Below are positions 25,842 to 34,368 of a DNA stretch of 64,000 nucleotides, in pieces. A model generated the notes under the pieces. The model was given only the letters and a program-made list of their open reading frames with translations, had not been told where the DNA came from and searched no databases. Numbering within the stretch: the first letter of the stretch is position 1; each line of letters starts with the position of its first letter. Position numbers and translations under genes: made by a program. Source of the DNA: CAWBRT01 sp963832785 (lineage in GTDB: Bacteria > Acidobacteriota > Terriglobia > Terriglobales > Acidobacteriaceae); the NCBI GenBank assembly GCA_963832785.1, contig CAWHVF010000005.1:1178001-1242000 (forward strand), written 5' to 3'.

Positions 25842-27917
25842 TCACGCTTTGGCCGCGATCTGCTTTTCCACCAGCTCCGCCAGATCGATAGCGGTCATCT
25901 TTCCTTCCAGCCCGGCGACCTTGATGGCGTCTTCCATGTTGGCCATGCAGAAGGGGCAGGCGGTGACGATCACGTTGGCGCCAACCTCGGTAGCCATGCG
26001 CACCCGCAGCACGCCCATGCGCTGCTCTTCCTTGGGCTCGTAGAAAAGCATCAATCCGCCTCCTCCGCAGCAGAACGAACGGTCGCGGCAGCGGCTCATC
26101 TCGACTCTCTTCAGGCCGGGAATGGCGTCCAAGACTTCGCGCGGATCGTCATAAATCTGGTTGTGCCGCCCGAGGTAGCACGGATCGTGATAGGTGTATA
26201 CGTCGTCTCCGTTCTCTACGGGATTGAGCCGGAGCTTGCCGGAGCGCACTTCGCGGGCGATCAACTGGCTGATGTGCTCGACCGACGGCATGTCCCGGTA
26301 ATCGTTCTTGAGGGCGTTGCAGGCATGCGGATCGGAAGTGACTATGCGCTTCACGCCGGAAGCCTTAATGGCCTCTGCGTTGTGCTCACGCAGGCTCTGG
26401 AAGAGCATTTCTTCGCCGAAGCGCCGCACCTCGTGGCCGCTGTCTCTTTCGGCGGTACCCAGAATGCCGAAGTTTACTCCGGTGTGCGCGAGAATCTTCG
26501 CCGTCGCTCGCCCGATCGACTGCATACGGTCGTCGTAAGCGGTGATGCTGTCGACAAAATACAAAGTGTCGACGCCGTTCTTGCCATCCAGGACCTTGAC
26601 CGGGCAGACCTGCTGGAATTCTTTGGCTTTCGTCCAGTCGGCTTTCTTCTTCTCCATCTTGCCGTAGGGATTGCCCCGGCTTTCCAGGGCCTTGAGCGGT
26701 TTTTGCAGCGACTGCGGCACATTGCCGTCGTCGATCATGCCGCGCCGCAGGTCGACAATCTTGTCGATGTACTCATTCATCACCGGGCATTCCTGCTCGC
26801 AGGCGCCGCAGGTGGTGCAAGACCAGATTTCATCTTCCTCAAAGACACCGCCGATCAGCGGGTGGCCGTGGTTGGCGGCGCCAATAAGCGGGTAATGCTG
26901 GAAAGCGTAGTTGCGCGCCTTGATGGTGATGAACCTGGGGGAAAGTGGCCTGCCTGCTGCGTTTGCCGGACACTGGTCCGAGCAGCGGCCGCAGTCGGCG
27001 CAGGAATAGTAGTCCAGCATGTGCTTCCAGGTGAAGTCTTCGAATTTCTTCACCCCGAAGGATTTCACCTGGTCCAATTGCTGGTCGCTGATGCCCCACT
27101 TCACAGGTTTTACCGTCCCCCGGTCCAGCTTGGCGAAGTAAATGTTGAACAGGGAGGTGATGACGTGAAAATGCTTTCCCATTGGCAGGAAGCAGCAGAA
27201 GCAGAAGAAGGTCAGCTCATGCGCCAGATAGGCGCCGAGGTAGAGATTCTGCAGAGGCGGCAGCGAGCTGGAGAGCAGCGCCTTTTGGAACATCCAGGCC
27301 AGCGATAACGGAGCCAGCGCCTCCGCCGTTTGGCCCTGCGCCGCCTGGAAGGCCGCCTGGCTGGCTTCGAAGAGGCTTTCCGAGACCATAAGGATCGAAA
27401 TCAGCGCCAGCACGAAGACGGCTTCCGCCGTGTGGCCCTTCCCGTATTTCGCCGGGACTGCGTAGCGCGCGGGTTTGAAGACCGCCCGGCGTATGGCGGC
27501 CACAACCGCCGCCAGCAGGACGAGGGTGGCAGCATAGTCCTTGACTACGTTGTACAATTCGCCGGCGCTGCCGGTAAGTCCGGGCATGGCGAAGTGCTCC
27601 CAGACGCCCAGCGCCACCAGCGAGAGGGAGCGGATGGACAGCACGAGGAAACCGGCGAAGATGACGATGTGCAGAACTCCGGCCAGCAGATAGCGCGGTT
27701 GCTTCCATTGTCCCAGCCAGAATTGCAGGGTCCGGCCCAGGCGGGTGGCCCCACGGTCGAAGCGAAAATCGGGAGCGGCACGCAGCAGCGGCACCACGCG
27801 CTTCGCCATAATAAATAGGAAGCACGCGACGCCCAGGATAGGAATGATCGAGAACAACACCCGGCCCGGCAAAAACCAGTACGTCGCTTGGGCTGGCGAT
27901 TCGATGAACTGCGTCAT
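25842..27917 (-). CDS. Membrane (Fe-S) ETF:menaquinone oxidoreductase, EtfD-like
   Basis: 691 residues. The N-terminal part has several transmembrane helices (about 15-40, 78-105, 125-145, 165-185, 225-245) of the NarI/DsrM-like cytochrome type. Then come two 4Fe-4S motifs, CADCGRCSDQCP (about 305) and CTTCGACEQECP (about 365), and two CCG domains (HDPCYLGRHNQ, CCGGGG about 615, CPFCMANM). This FixC-independent enzyme moves electrons from ETF to the menaquinone pool in many Gram-positive and acidobacterial-type organisms. It precedes etfB in the operon. Confidence 0.88.
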   Translation of the reverse strand: MTQFIESPAQATYWFLPGRVLFSIIPILGVACFLFIMAKRVVPLLRAAPDFRFDRGATRLGRTLQFWLGQWKQPRYLLAGVLHIVIFAGFLVLSIRSLSLVALGVWEHFAMPGLTGSAGELYNVVKDYAATLVLLAAVVAAIRRAVFKPARYAVPAKYGKGHTAEAVFVLALISILMVSESLFEASQAAFQAAQGQTAEALAPLSLAWMFQKALLSSSLPPLQNLYLGAYLAHELTFFCFCCFLPMGKHFHVITSLFNIYFAKLDRGTVKPVKWGISDQQLDQVKSFGVKKFEDFTWKHMLDYYSCADCGRCSDQCPANAAGRPLSPRFITIKARNYAFQHYPLIGAANHGHPLIGGVFEEDEIWSCTTCGACEQECPVMNEYIDKIVDLRRGMIDDGNVPQSLQKPLKALESRGNPYGKMEKKKADWTKAKEFQQVCPVKVLDGKNGVDTLYFVDSITAYDDRMQSIGRATAKILAHTGVNFGILGTAERDSGHEVRRFGEEMLFQSLREHNAEAIKASGVKRIVTSDPHACNALKNDYRDMPSVEHISQLIAREVRSGKLRLNPVENGDDVYTYHDPCYLGRHNQIYDDPREVLDAIPGLKRVEMSRCRDRSFCCGGGGLMLFYEPKEEQRMGVLRVRMATEVGANVIVTACPFCMANMEDAIKVAGLEGKMTAIDLAELVEKQIAAKA

Positions 27918-27922
27918 CTGTT

Positions 27923-28020
27923 AAACATTTCCGATTTAAGATTTTGATTTCAGATTAGAAGCCGGCCATTTGTCTCGGCGGCCAACCTGAAATGTGAAAA
28001 TCAAAAACCTGAAAATGTCC
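27923..28020. repeat. Imperfect inverted repeat between carboxyltransferase and etfD genes
   Basis: GATTTTGATTTCAG (27940-27953) and CTGAAATGTGAAAATC (27987-28002) form an imperfect inverted repeat, with the centre GAAGCCGGCC/GGCGGCC also self-complementary. It fills most of the gap between the two genes. Low-complexity palindromes of this style also occur at 47760-47967 and 51042-51117. Confidence 0.45.
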
Positions 28021-28045
28021 TCCCTGGCTCCGTTAAGCACTTCAA

Positions 28046-29626
28046 CTACATGGGAATGTTTCCGTGCCGCTTAGGCGGTCGGATCTCCCGTTTATTGCAA
28101 ATCGTGTCCAGAATCTCGATCAGCCGCATGCGCGTCTCGCCTGGCAAAATGACGGCGTCGATGTAGCCGCGGCTGGCGGCCACGTAGGGGTTGTAAAACG
28201 CCTGGCGATAGTTGTCGATGATCTCTTGCCGTTTGGCTTCCGGATTGGCGGCTTCCTGTATCTCGCGGCGGAAGATCACGCTGGCCGCGCCCTCGGCCCC
28301 CATGACCGCGATCTCAGCCGTCGGCCAGGCCAGCACCATGTCCGCCCCGAGGTGACGTGAGCACATGGCGATATAGGCGCCGCCGTAATTCTTGCGGGTG
28401 ATCAAGGTCATCTTGGGCACCGTGGCCTCGGAATAGCACCACAGCAGCTTGGCCCCATGGCGAATAACTCCGCTCCATTCCTGGTCGGTACCGGGCAGAT
28501 AGCCAGGAACGTCGGCGATGGTCAGCATGGGGATATTGAAACAGTCGCAGAAGCGGATGAAGCGTGTGGCCTTGTCCGAGGCATTCACGTCGAGACAGCC
28601 AGCCAAGCAAAGCGGCTGGTTGGCAATGATGCCTACAGTGTGGCCGTTCAGCCGGCCAAATCCCACAATTATGTTCTGCGCGTAATAGCGGTGAACCTCA
28701 AAGAAGTCACCGTCGTCCACGATCGACCGGATCATCTGCTGCATGTCGTAGGCAGCCCTGGGATTATCGGGCATAATGCTGTCGAGCTCGGGAACCAGGC
28801 GCTCGGGGCTGTCTCCGTTTTTCAGCCGCGGCGGGGTTTCCTGGTTGTTGCTGGGCAGGAAGGAGAGCATTTTCCTGATCTGCCGGATGCAGTCGTGGTC
28901 GTCTTCTGCGGCGAAATGGGCGACGCCGCTCTTGCTGTTGTGGGCCATGGCGCCACCCAACTCTTCCTGGCTGACCTCCTCACCCGTAACCGCCTTTACT
29001 ACGTCAGGGCCGGTGATGAACATGTAGCTGGTGTTCTTCACCATGAACACCCAATCCATCATGGCCGGTGAGTAAACCGCGCCGCCGGCGTTAGGCCCCA
29101 TGATCGCCGAGATCTGCGGGATGATCCCGGAGGCAATGGCGTTGCGATAGAAGACCTCGCCGTAGCCGGAGAGGGAATCAACTCCTTCCTGAATGCGGGC
29201 GCCGCCCGAGTCGTTCATGCCAACAAAGGGAATGCCCGCCTTGAGCGCCAGGTCCATGACCTTGCAGATTTTTTTGGAGTGCATCTCGCCCAAGCTTCCG
29301 GCGCGGGCGGTGAAATCTTGGGCGAAGGCCGCCACCGGCCGGCCATCAACCTTGCCGAATCCGGTAATTACCCCGTCGGCTGCAATCTCCACCTTGTCGA
29401 TGCCGAACATGGTTCCGCGGTGCCGCATGAACCTGTCAGTCTCGCGGAAGCTGTCCGGGTCGAAGAGCAGGTCCAGCCTCTCGCGGGCGGTAAGCTTGCC
29501 ACGCGCATGTTGCACCGCCACGGCCGCAGCCCCGCCCATCTCCATGGCTTTAAGATCTCTCTCTTGCAGTTCTTTTTGTTTCTCGGCTACCGCTCCCAGC
29601 CTGATTCCGAATCCAGCAACTGCCAT
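28046..29626 (-). CDS. Acyl-CoA carboxylase, carboxyltransferase (beta) subunit
   Basis: A 526-residue crotonase-fold carboxyltransferase of the propionyl-/methylcrotonyl-/acetyl-CoA carboxylase type. It has the acyl-CoA-binding GMNDSGGARIQEGVDSLSGY and the C-terminal KNYGGAYIAMCSRHLGADM, both classic. It transfers the carboxyl group from biotin to an acyl-CoA, making malonyl-CoA or methylmalonyl-CoA. With the biotin carrier upstream it could supply extender units to the megasynthase, but no biotin carboxylase subunit is seen in the window. GGAGAGAGG precedes the ATG. Confidence 0.92.
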   Translation of the reverse strand: MAVAGFGIRLGAVAEKQKELQERDLKAMEMGGAAAVAVQHARGKLTARERLDLLFDPDSFRETDRFMRHRGTMFGIDKVEIAADGVITGFGKVDGRPVAAFAQDFTARAGSLGEMHSKKICKVMDLALKAGIPFVGMNDSGGARIQEGVDSLSGYGEVFYRNAIASGIIPQISAIMGPNAGGAVYSPAMMDWVFMVKNTSYMFITGPDVVKAVTGEEVSQEELGGAMAHNSKSGVAHFAAEDDHDCIRQIRKMLSFLPSNNQETPPRLKNGDSPERLVPELDSIMPDNPRAAYDMQQMIRSIVDDGDFFEVHRYYAQNIIVGFGRLNGHTVGIIANQPLCLAGCLDVNASDKATRFIRFCDCFNIPMLTIADVPGYLPGTDQEWSGVIRHGAKLLWCYSEATVPKMTLITRKNYGGAYIAMCSRHLGADMVLAWPTAEIAVMGAEGAASVIFRREIQEAANPEAKRQEIIDNYRQAFYNPYVAASRGYIDAVILPGETRMRLIEILDTICNKREIRPPKRHGNIPM

Positions 29627-29691
29627 ACTTACCTCTCTCCTTCGTCGATGGGTTCTTCTGCCATTGCCTGGGCGTCCGGTCGAAGCTCCTC

Positions 29692-30177
29692 TCAGCGAAG
29701 CTGCCGGACTTTGCCGCTGGGTTTTTTATCAGGAACCATGGCGATGGCGGCAAGAACCGAGCCTTTCGCCACCTTCTCGCCTTCCGCATGAGGCATGGAG
29801 ACGATCTTGCCCGCGGAGGGGGCCGTGATCGGGTTCTCCATTTTCATGGCGTCCAAAATCAGCAAAAGGTCTCCTTCTTTCACTTCATCTCCGACGTTCT
29901 TCTCGCGCCGCATGATCACCCCCGGCATGGGGGCAACAACGCGGCATATGCCGGTCTCATGGAGGCCCGTTTGCTGCAGCATGAGCGCCACTTCACTGAT
30001 TGCTATCCTGGCATCGTCAAGAGCGCGCTTGTGCCGGGGCGCACTCCTTTCCACGTGCTCACCAGCCTCCACCAGTAGCTTGGCGGCCTGATTCAATTTT
30101 TCCGTGATGGGAGATAGGTCTTCCGCAGACCTGGTGATGGGCTGCTTCGCGGTGAGTTTTTCCTGGTCTTCCGCCAT
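29692..30177 (-). CDS. Biotin/lipoyl-attachment carrier protein (BCCP-like)
   Basis: About 161 residues from ATG 30177, which has GGAAGAG just upstream; an upstream in-frame ATG at 30252 lacks such a site. A helical N-terminal half (about 20-80) is followed by a biotinyl domain: VVAPMPGVIMR, GDLLLILDAMKMENPI (biotinylated Lys in AMKM) and SAGKIVSM. It carries the carboxyl group to the carboxyltransferase encoded next in the operon. First gene of the long minus-strand block. Confidence 0.88.
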   Translation of the reverse strand: MAEDQEKLTAKQPITRSAEDLSPITEKLNQAAKLLVEAGEHVERSAPRHKRALDDARIAISEVALMLQQTGLHETGICRVVAPMPGVIMRREKNVGDEVKEGDLLLILDAMKMENPITAPSAGKIVSMPHAEGEKVAKGSVLAAIAMVPDKKPSGKVRQLR

Positions 30178-30997
30178 CTTCTCTTCCTCGGAGACGATTT
30201 CTCGCGCGTCGTTGCGCGACCCGCGCCTGCAACGTAAAGACTTCATGCGCAATAAAACTGCCGGAGGACAACTAAGTCGTTCGCCGTACTAAATATGGCC
30301 GGTTTAGTCGGACATTAAAGTTACCGGCGCGATAACAGTTCAATAGCGAAGCAAATTACAGCGGAGAACCGGAACGTGAATAGCAGGCTTTCTGGACAGC
30401 CGTTTCCAGCGCCCCTTTACGGCTTACTCATACATTTATCTTAAGAGGTAGAAGTCATAAAATTTCTTTTATGACTAAGATATTCACCCGTGGGTGAAAT
30501 ATCAGCATATTGTTTACCTCTAAGGACAGAATGTCTCTGTGACTTGGATCACCTTTCTAAGTGCTTTCCGCTACCTGGGCGTTAGATTTTTTACTGAGAT
30601 ACGATGTAGTAATGAGTTGCGTCTTTTTTGATTAAATATCAGTAAATACTGAAAAGATAGGACCAGAGACGGTCATAAGGGGTTGTTTTCAGCCAAGAGG
30701 CTGGAGAATGACGAACTTGCGAAAGCCTCGTCCTAACGCCCGAATCCACATCTACGGGGTGGCCTTGGCTTTGCCAAAATCAAAAGCTTTCATACGCCGG
30801 GCAGTCCCCGCCTGTGTTGGAGGTCGCATAATGACGTTTCCCAGCCATATGGCAGCTTCCTTTTTCTTTCTCCCTGGCTAACTGACGGCCAAGAAAGCAC
30901 CTGCGCAACGGGTTCCAGAATCTAAGTACTCAGCTAGCAGGAGCAATGTGGGGGAGAATGAGCGTTCTAAATCTGGCAACGGTTCAGCCCTGGAGCG
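30178..30997. other. Long intergenic region between divergent genes
   Basis: About 800 bases separate the minus-strand carrier-protein gene and the plus-strand aldehyde dehydrogenase. No gene is supported. The left half is AT-rich and contains the composite palindrome described at 30440-30524. The right half shows no recognisable riboswitch, tRNA or coding signal. Promoters for both flanking operons should lie here; I could not fix a convincing -35/-10 pair. Confidence 0.5.
30440..30524. repeat. Composite palindromic element with two hairpins inside an outer stem
   Basis: An outer inverted repeat pairs CTTAAGAGGTA (30440-30450) with TACCTCTAAG (30515-30524). Inside are a perfect 10-bp hairpin, AGTCATAAAA-TTTC-TTTTATGACT (30453-30476), and a second palindrome centred on TTCACCCGTGGGTGAA (arms 30479-30489 and 30492-30503). 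As RNA it would fold into a three-way junction; as DNA the inner palindromes could be repressor sites. No other copy seen in the window. Confidence 0.6.
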
Positions 30998-32407
30998 ATG
31001 ATGCAGGAAATATGGCGCGAATCCTGGCGTGCCAGCGCGAGGCGTTCCCGCATGCTGGACCTGCCGACGCTGGCGGAGCGTCGCGCCGATCTAAAAAAAC
31101 TGCGGAAAGCCGTGCGGAGCAATGCTAACCGCATAGCCGAAGCGGTGTCGGCCGATTTCGGGAACAGGTCGCGGCACGATACATTTATCGGCGATGTCTG
31201 GCCCGTACTGGCGGCCATCCGCCACACCTCGAAAAACCTGCCGCGCTGGATGAAGCCGAAGCGGGTCCCGTTTGGCGTCGAATTGGGCCGCGGCGATGCT
31301 CGCATTCTCTACCAGCCGCTGGGCGTGGTTGGCATTATCAGCCCCTGGAACTATCCGCTGCAGTTCGCGCTCACGCCGTTGATCGCGGCGCTGGCGGCCG
31401 GCAACCGGGTGATGCTCAAACCCTCGGAATTCACTCCCCGCACCTCGGAACTACTGGCCGAGTTGCTCGGTCGCCTGTTTCCTGTCGAACAGGTCGCGAC
31501 CGTTTTGGGCGATGCCGATGTCGCGGCTGCATTCGCCCGTTTGCCATTCGACCATCTGCTATTCACCGGATCGACTTCGGTCGGCCGTATGGTGATGCAG
31601 GCGGCGGCTGAGAATCTCACGCCAGTAACGCTCGAGCTTGGCGGCAAGTCTCCGTGCATCATTGGCAAGGACGCGCGATTACCCGCTGCGGCCGAGTCCA
31701 TCGTTTGGGGAAAACTGATGAGCGCCGGCCAGACCTGCATCGCTCCCGATTACGTGCTGGTTCCCGAGGCGCTGCGCGAAGAGTTCATCAGCCTGGTAGC
31801 TAAGGCTGTAAAGAAGTTCTATCCGACTCTGAAGGACAATCGCGACTACACGTCCATAATCAACGAGCGCCACTACCGGCGCCTGCAGCAGTATTTGGAC
31901 GAAGCCAGGCATACGGGCGCGCGGGTGATCGAGGTGAACCCTGCCAGCGAGACACTCCCTGCGGAAGAGCGCAAGCTGCCGCCAACCCTGGTGGTGGAAC
32001 CGGCGGATGAACTGGCACTAATGCGCGAGGAAGTGTTTGGCCCGGTGCTGCCCGTCAAGAGCTACCGCCGCATCGAGGACGCCATAGACTACGTTGGTCG
32101 CCGGCCGCGGCCGCTGGCTCTCTATTATTTCGGCGACGATTCCGCCGAACGCGATGCGGTTCTGGGCGGTACCGTTTCCGGCGCCGTCTCGGTAAACAAC
32201 ACGCTGGTGCACATCGTCGTCAACGACCTGCCATTTGGGGGGATTGGCGCCTCCGGCATGGGCGCCTATCACGGCGAGTTCGGCTTCCAGACGTTCTCCC
32301 ACCGCAAAGGTGTTTTTCAGCAGAGCCGGATCAACGGCAGCGTCCTCTTGCGTCCGCCATTTGGCCGGCTGACCGACTTCATCCTGAAAGCGCTCATGAG
32401 CAAGTAG
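30998..32407 (+). CDS. Aldehyde dehydrogenase (coniferyl-aldehyde-dehydrogenase-like)
   Basis: A 469-residue NAD(P)-dependent aldehyde dehydrogenase. The NAD-binding segment GIISPWNYPLQFAL, the general-base Glu in LELGGKSP and the nucleophilic Cys in SAGQTCIAPDYVLV (about residue 246) are all present. Class 3/CalB-type features are the short length and the C-terminal hydrophobic tail (GRLTDFILKALMSK), which could touch the membrane and fits long-chain or aromatic aldehydes. GGAG sits just before tandem ATGs at 30998 and 31001. It is followed by an alpha/beta hydrolase on the same strand. Confidence 0.92.
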   Translation: MMQEIWRESWRASARRSRMLDLPTLAERRADLKKLRKAVRSNANRIAEAVSADFGNRSRHDTFIGDVWPVLAAIRHTSKNLPRWMKPKRVPFGVELGRGDARILYQPLGVVGIISPWNYPLQFALTPLIAALAAGNRVMLKPSEFTPRTSELLAELLGRLFPVEQVATVLGDADVAAAFARLPFDHLLFTGSTSVGRMVMQAAAENLTPVTLELGGKSPCIIGKDARLPAAAESIVWGKLMSAGQTCIAPDYVLVPEALREEFISLVAKAVKKFYPTLKDNRDYTSIINERHYRRLQQYLDEARHTGARVIEVNPASETLPAEERKLPPTLVVEPADELALMREEVFGPVLPVKSYRRIEDAIDYVGRRPRPLALYYFGDDSAERDAVLGGTVSGAVSVNNTLVHIVVNDLPFGGIGASGMGAYHGEFGFQTFSHRKGVFQQSRINGSVLLRPPFGRLTDFILKALMSK

Positions 32408-32528
32408 CTCCAGCGGCATCGCCGGCGGCTGATCTTATTACCCAGTAATGCCTGCCGCCAAGGGCTACGGTGTTACTTCTTTTTCTGCCGCCCGTCACTA
32501 CACTTTCCTAACGCGTTATGATTTCCAC

Positions 32529-33566
32529 ATGTTCTTACGAGTGCAGTTCAGCGGTCCGGCGCGATACCAGGTGCGAGCGGCAGCGGTTGCAGGCCGGGCG
32601 GCGGCGCAAGCGACCCTGCGCCGCGAGTTGAAAGGCCCGCTTTTACCCGGCTGGAACTGGGCTGTCGAGCTTTGGACAGAGGTTCTTCGGGAACATTTGC
32701 GCATTGCCTTCGCCATGCCGGAGGTGAACGAGGCGCGTCGCTACCTGGACGCGGTCGTACTGGACTCTCCGGCGCTGTCACAGGTGAGCATCACCCCGTT
32801 GGCAGATGAAAAGATCAGAGGAAAATGGTTTGTTCCCAATCGCACTCAGCCAGGCGTTACGCTCCTGTATCTACACGGCGGCGGATTCTCCTTCTACCCA
32901 AAGTCCCACGCCAGCTTCATTGCCATGATCGCGGTAACGGCCAAAGCCCGGACGTTGGCGCTCGACTACCGGCTCACGCCGGAATATCGCTTTCCGGCGC
33001 AACTGCATGATGCGCTCGCCGGCTACCGCTGGTTGCTGGATCAGAATACCTACCCTGAGAATTTGGTGGTGGGCGGCGACTCGGCTGGTGGCAATCTTGC
33101 TTTGGCTTTGCTTCTGGCAGCGCGCGAGCAGGGGCTGCCGAAGCCGAAACTGGTTTTTGCGCTTTCTCCTCCTACCGATTTTACGGCCGCCGACGCGGAA
33201 CAAGAAACGTCCCGCACCAGCCTTACCAGCAATGAAAAATTCGACTGGATCGAAAAAAAAATGCTGCTGCAATGGGCCGAGTGGTACGGCCCCGTCCAAC
33301 GCAGTAATCCGTACATATCGCCGCTGTACGCCGATTTACGAGGGCTCTCTCCCATATACATCCAAGCCGGGCAAGCCGAGCTGCTTTACGACAGCATCGC
33401 CGCCTTCGCTTCCGCCGCACAGCAACAGGGAGCGGATGCGGTTCTGGATTCCTGGGCGGATATGAACCACATCTTCCAGATATTTGGAGAGTATGCGCCG
33501 CAAAGCGCGGCAGCCCTTCGCCGCCTCGGAGAAATCATCGATTTTCATATGCGAGGAGGAAGCTAA
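32529..33566 (+). CDS. Alpha/beta hydrolase, HSL-type esterase
   Basis: About 345 residues from the ATG at 32529; an earlier in-frame ATG at 32448 is possible, and neither has a clear ribosome-binding site. It has the HSL-family oxyanion motif LYLHGGGF (about 115), the nucleophile GGDSAGGN (about 183), and a terminal His in DMNHIFQIF (about 311). It is expected to hydrolyse short- to medium-chain esters. Same strand as the aldehyde dehydrogenase, 121 bases downstream. Confidence 0.85.
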   Translation: MFLRVQFSGPARYQVRAAAVAGRAAAQATLRRELKGPLLPGWNWAVELWTEVLREHLRIAFAMPEVNEARRYLDAVVLDSPALSQVSITPLADEKIRGKWFVPNRTQPGVTLLYLHGGGFSFYPKSHASFIAMIAVTAKARTLALDYRLTPEYRFPAQLHDALAGYRWLLDQNTYPENLVVGGDSAGGNLALALLLAAREQGLPKPKLVFALSPPTDFTAADAEQETSRTSLTSNEKFDWIEKKMLLQWAEWYGPVQRSNPYISPLYADLRGLSPIYIQAGQAELLYDSIAAFASAAQQQGADAVLDSWADMNHIFQIFGEYAPQSAAALRRLGEIIDFHMRGGS

Positions 33567-33751
33567 GGAAAAGCACGTAACGCAAACTGATTGTTCCCGC
33601 TTACGCGGCGATGTCTTACGGCGGCCTGTATTTCACCCCACGAATTGCAGTTTTCGCAATGGGGAGTTACCGCGAAGATAGGACGGGGGACAATTGCGCT
33701 AGCCTATGCCGCAAAATGCAGTGGTGCAGTTGCATTTCTTGCAACTGCCAC

Positions 33752-34264
33752 TCAGCGCTTTGTCTGTTTGACGGAAGCGCTGGAAATATCAGACGCGCTC
33801 TCAGCTTTCGTAATGGCCTGTTCATACAGCTCCCAGGAGTGGATTGCCTTGCGGCAGCCTTCGCGTGCCAAGCTGGTGCTGAGCCGCTTATCGGCCATGT
33901 CAAAGGTTTTCTCGGCATCCAGATGGGCCTGGTAGGCCTTATAGTCAGCCTGCTTTACACGCTTGGCAAGCAACTCGACTTCGGGCGTTGTCGTCGACGA
34001 CTTATGCAGGTTGTCCAGTGCGCGAAGTTGTGCCCCGCCACCTGCACCCGGCGCATCGATTGTGGATCCCAACTCGCCGTAGGCCAGCTTGAGATCGTCT
34101 GGCCAGGAGTATTTCACCGCTTTTTGTATGGCCCACAGAGTGTTGTTTGCCTTATCAGCAGCGTGGCGCACTCTCTTTTTCTCTCTCAGCCATTTCATGA
34201 CAGACCAGTGCTCGGCTTCTGTCATCAGCGTCTTGGCTTCTTCGACCGCGGGCAGCTTTTTCAT
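33752..34264 (-). CDS. Hypothetical protein
   Basis: A 170-residue soluble, mainly helical protein that I do not recognise. It is rich in Lys and Ala with regular heptad-like stretches (about 25-50 and 95-130, for example AEKTFDMADKRLSTSLA), which suggests a helical bundle. A good AGGAG site precedes the ATG (AGGAGCAAGAAGGA). It is transcribed convergently to the esterase. Confidence 0.55.
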   Translation of the reverse strand: MKKLPAVEEAKTLMTEAEHWSVMKWLREKKRVRHAADKANNTLWAIQKAVKYSWPDDLKLAYGELGSTIDAPGAGGGAQLRALDNLHKSSTTTPEVELLAKRVKQADYKAYQAHLDAEKTFDMADKRLSTSLAREGCRKAIHSWELYEQAITKAESASDISSASVKQTKR

Positions 34265-34368
34265 TCCTTCTTGCTCCTGTTCAAAGGAGTTCCAAGTTTA
34301 AAGACTCAAGACAGCCTGTTCCGTCCAAGCCTAACTTGCACGACCACTTCATCGACTGAATGAGCCGT

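Noticed and set aside
25677..27308. 543-residue plus-strand ORF opposite etfB/etfD
   Set aside because: Antisense shadow caused by high GC codon bias; the opposite strand has full ETF and Fe-S motifs.
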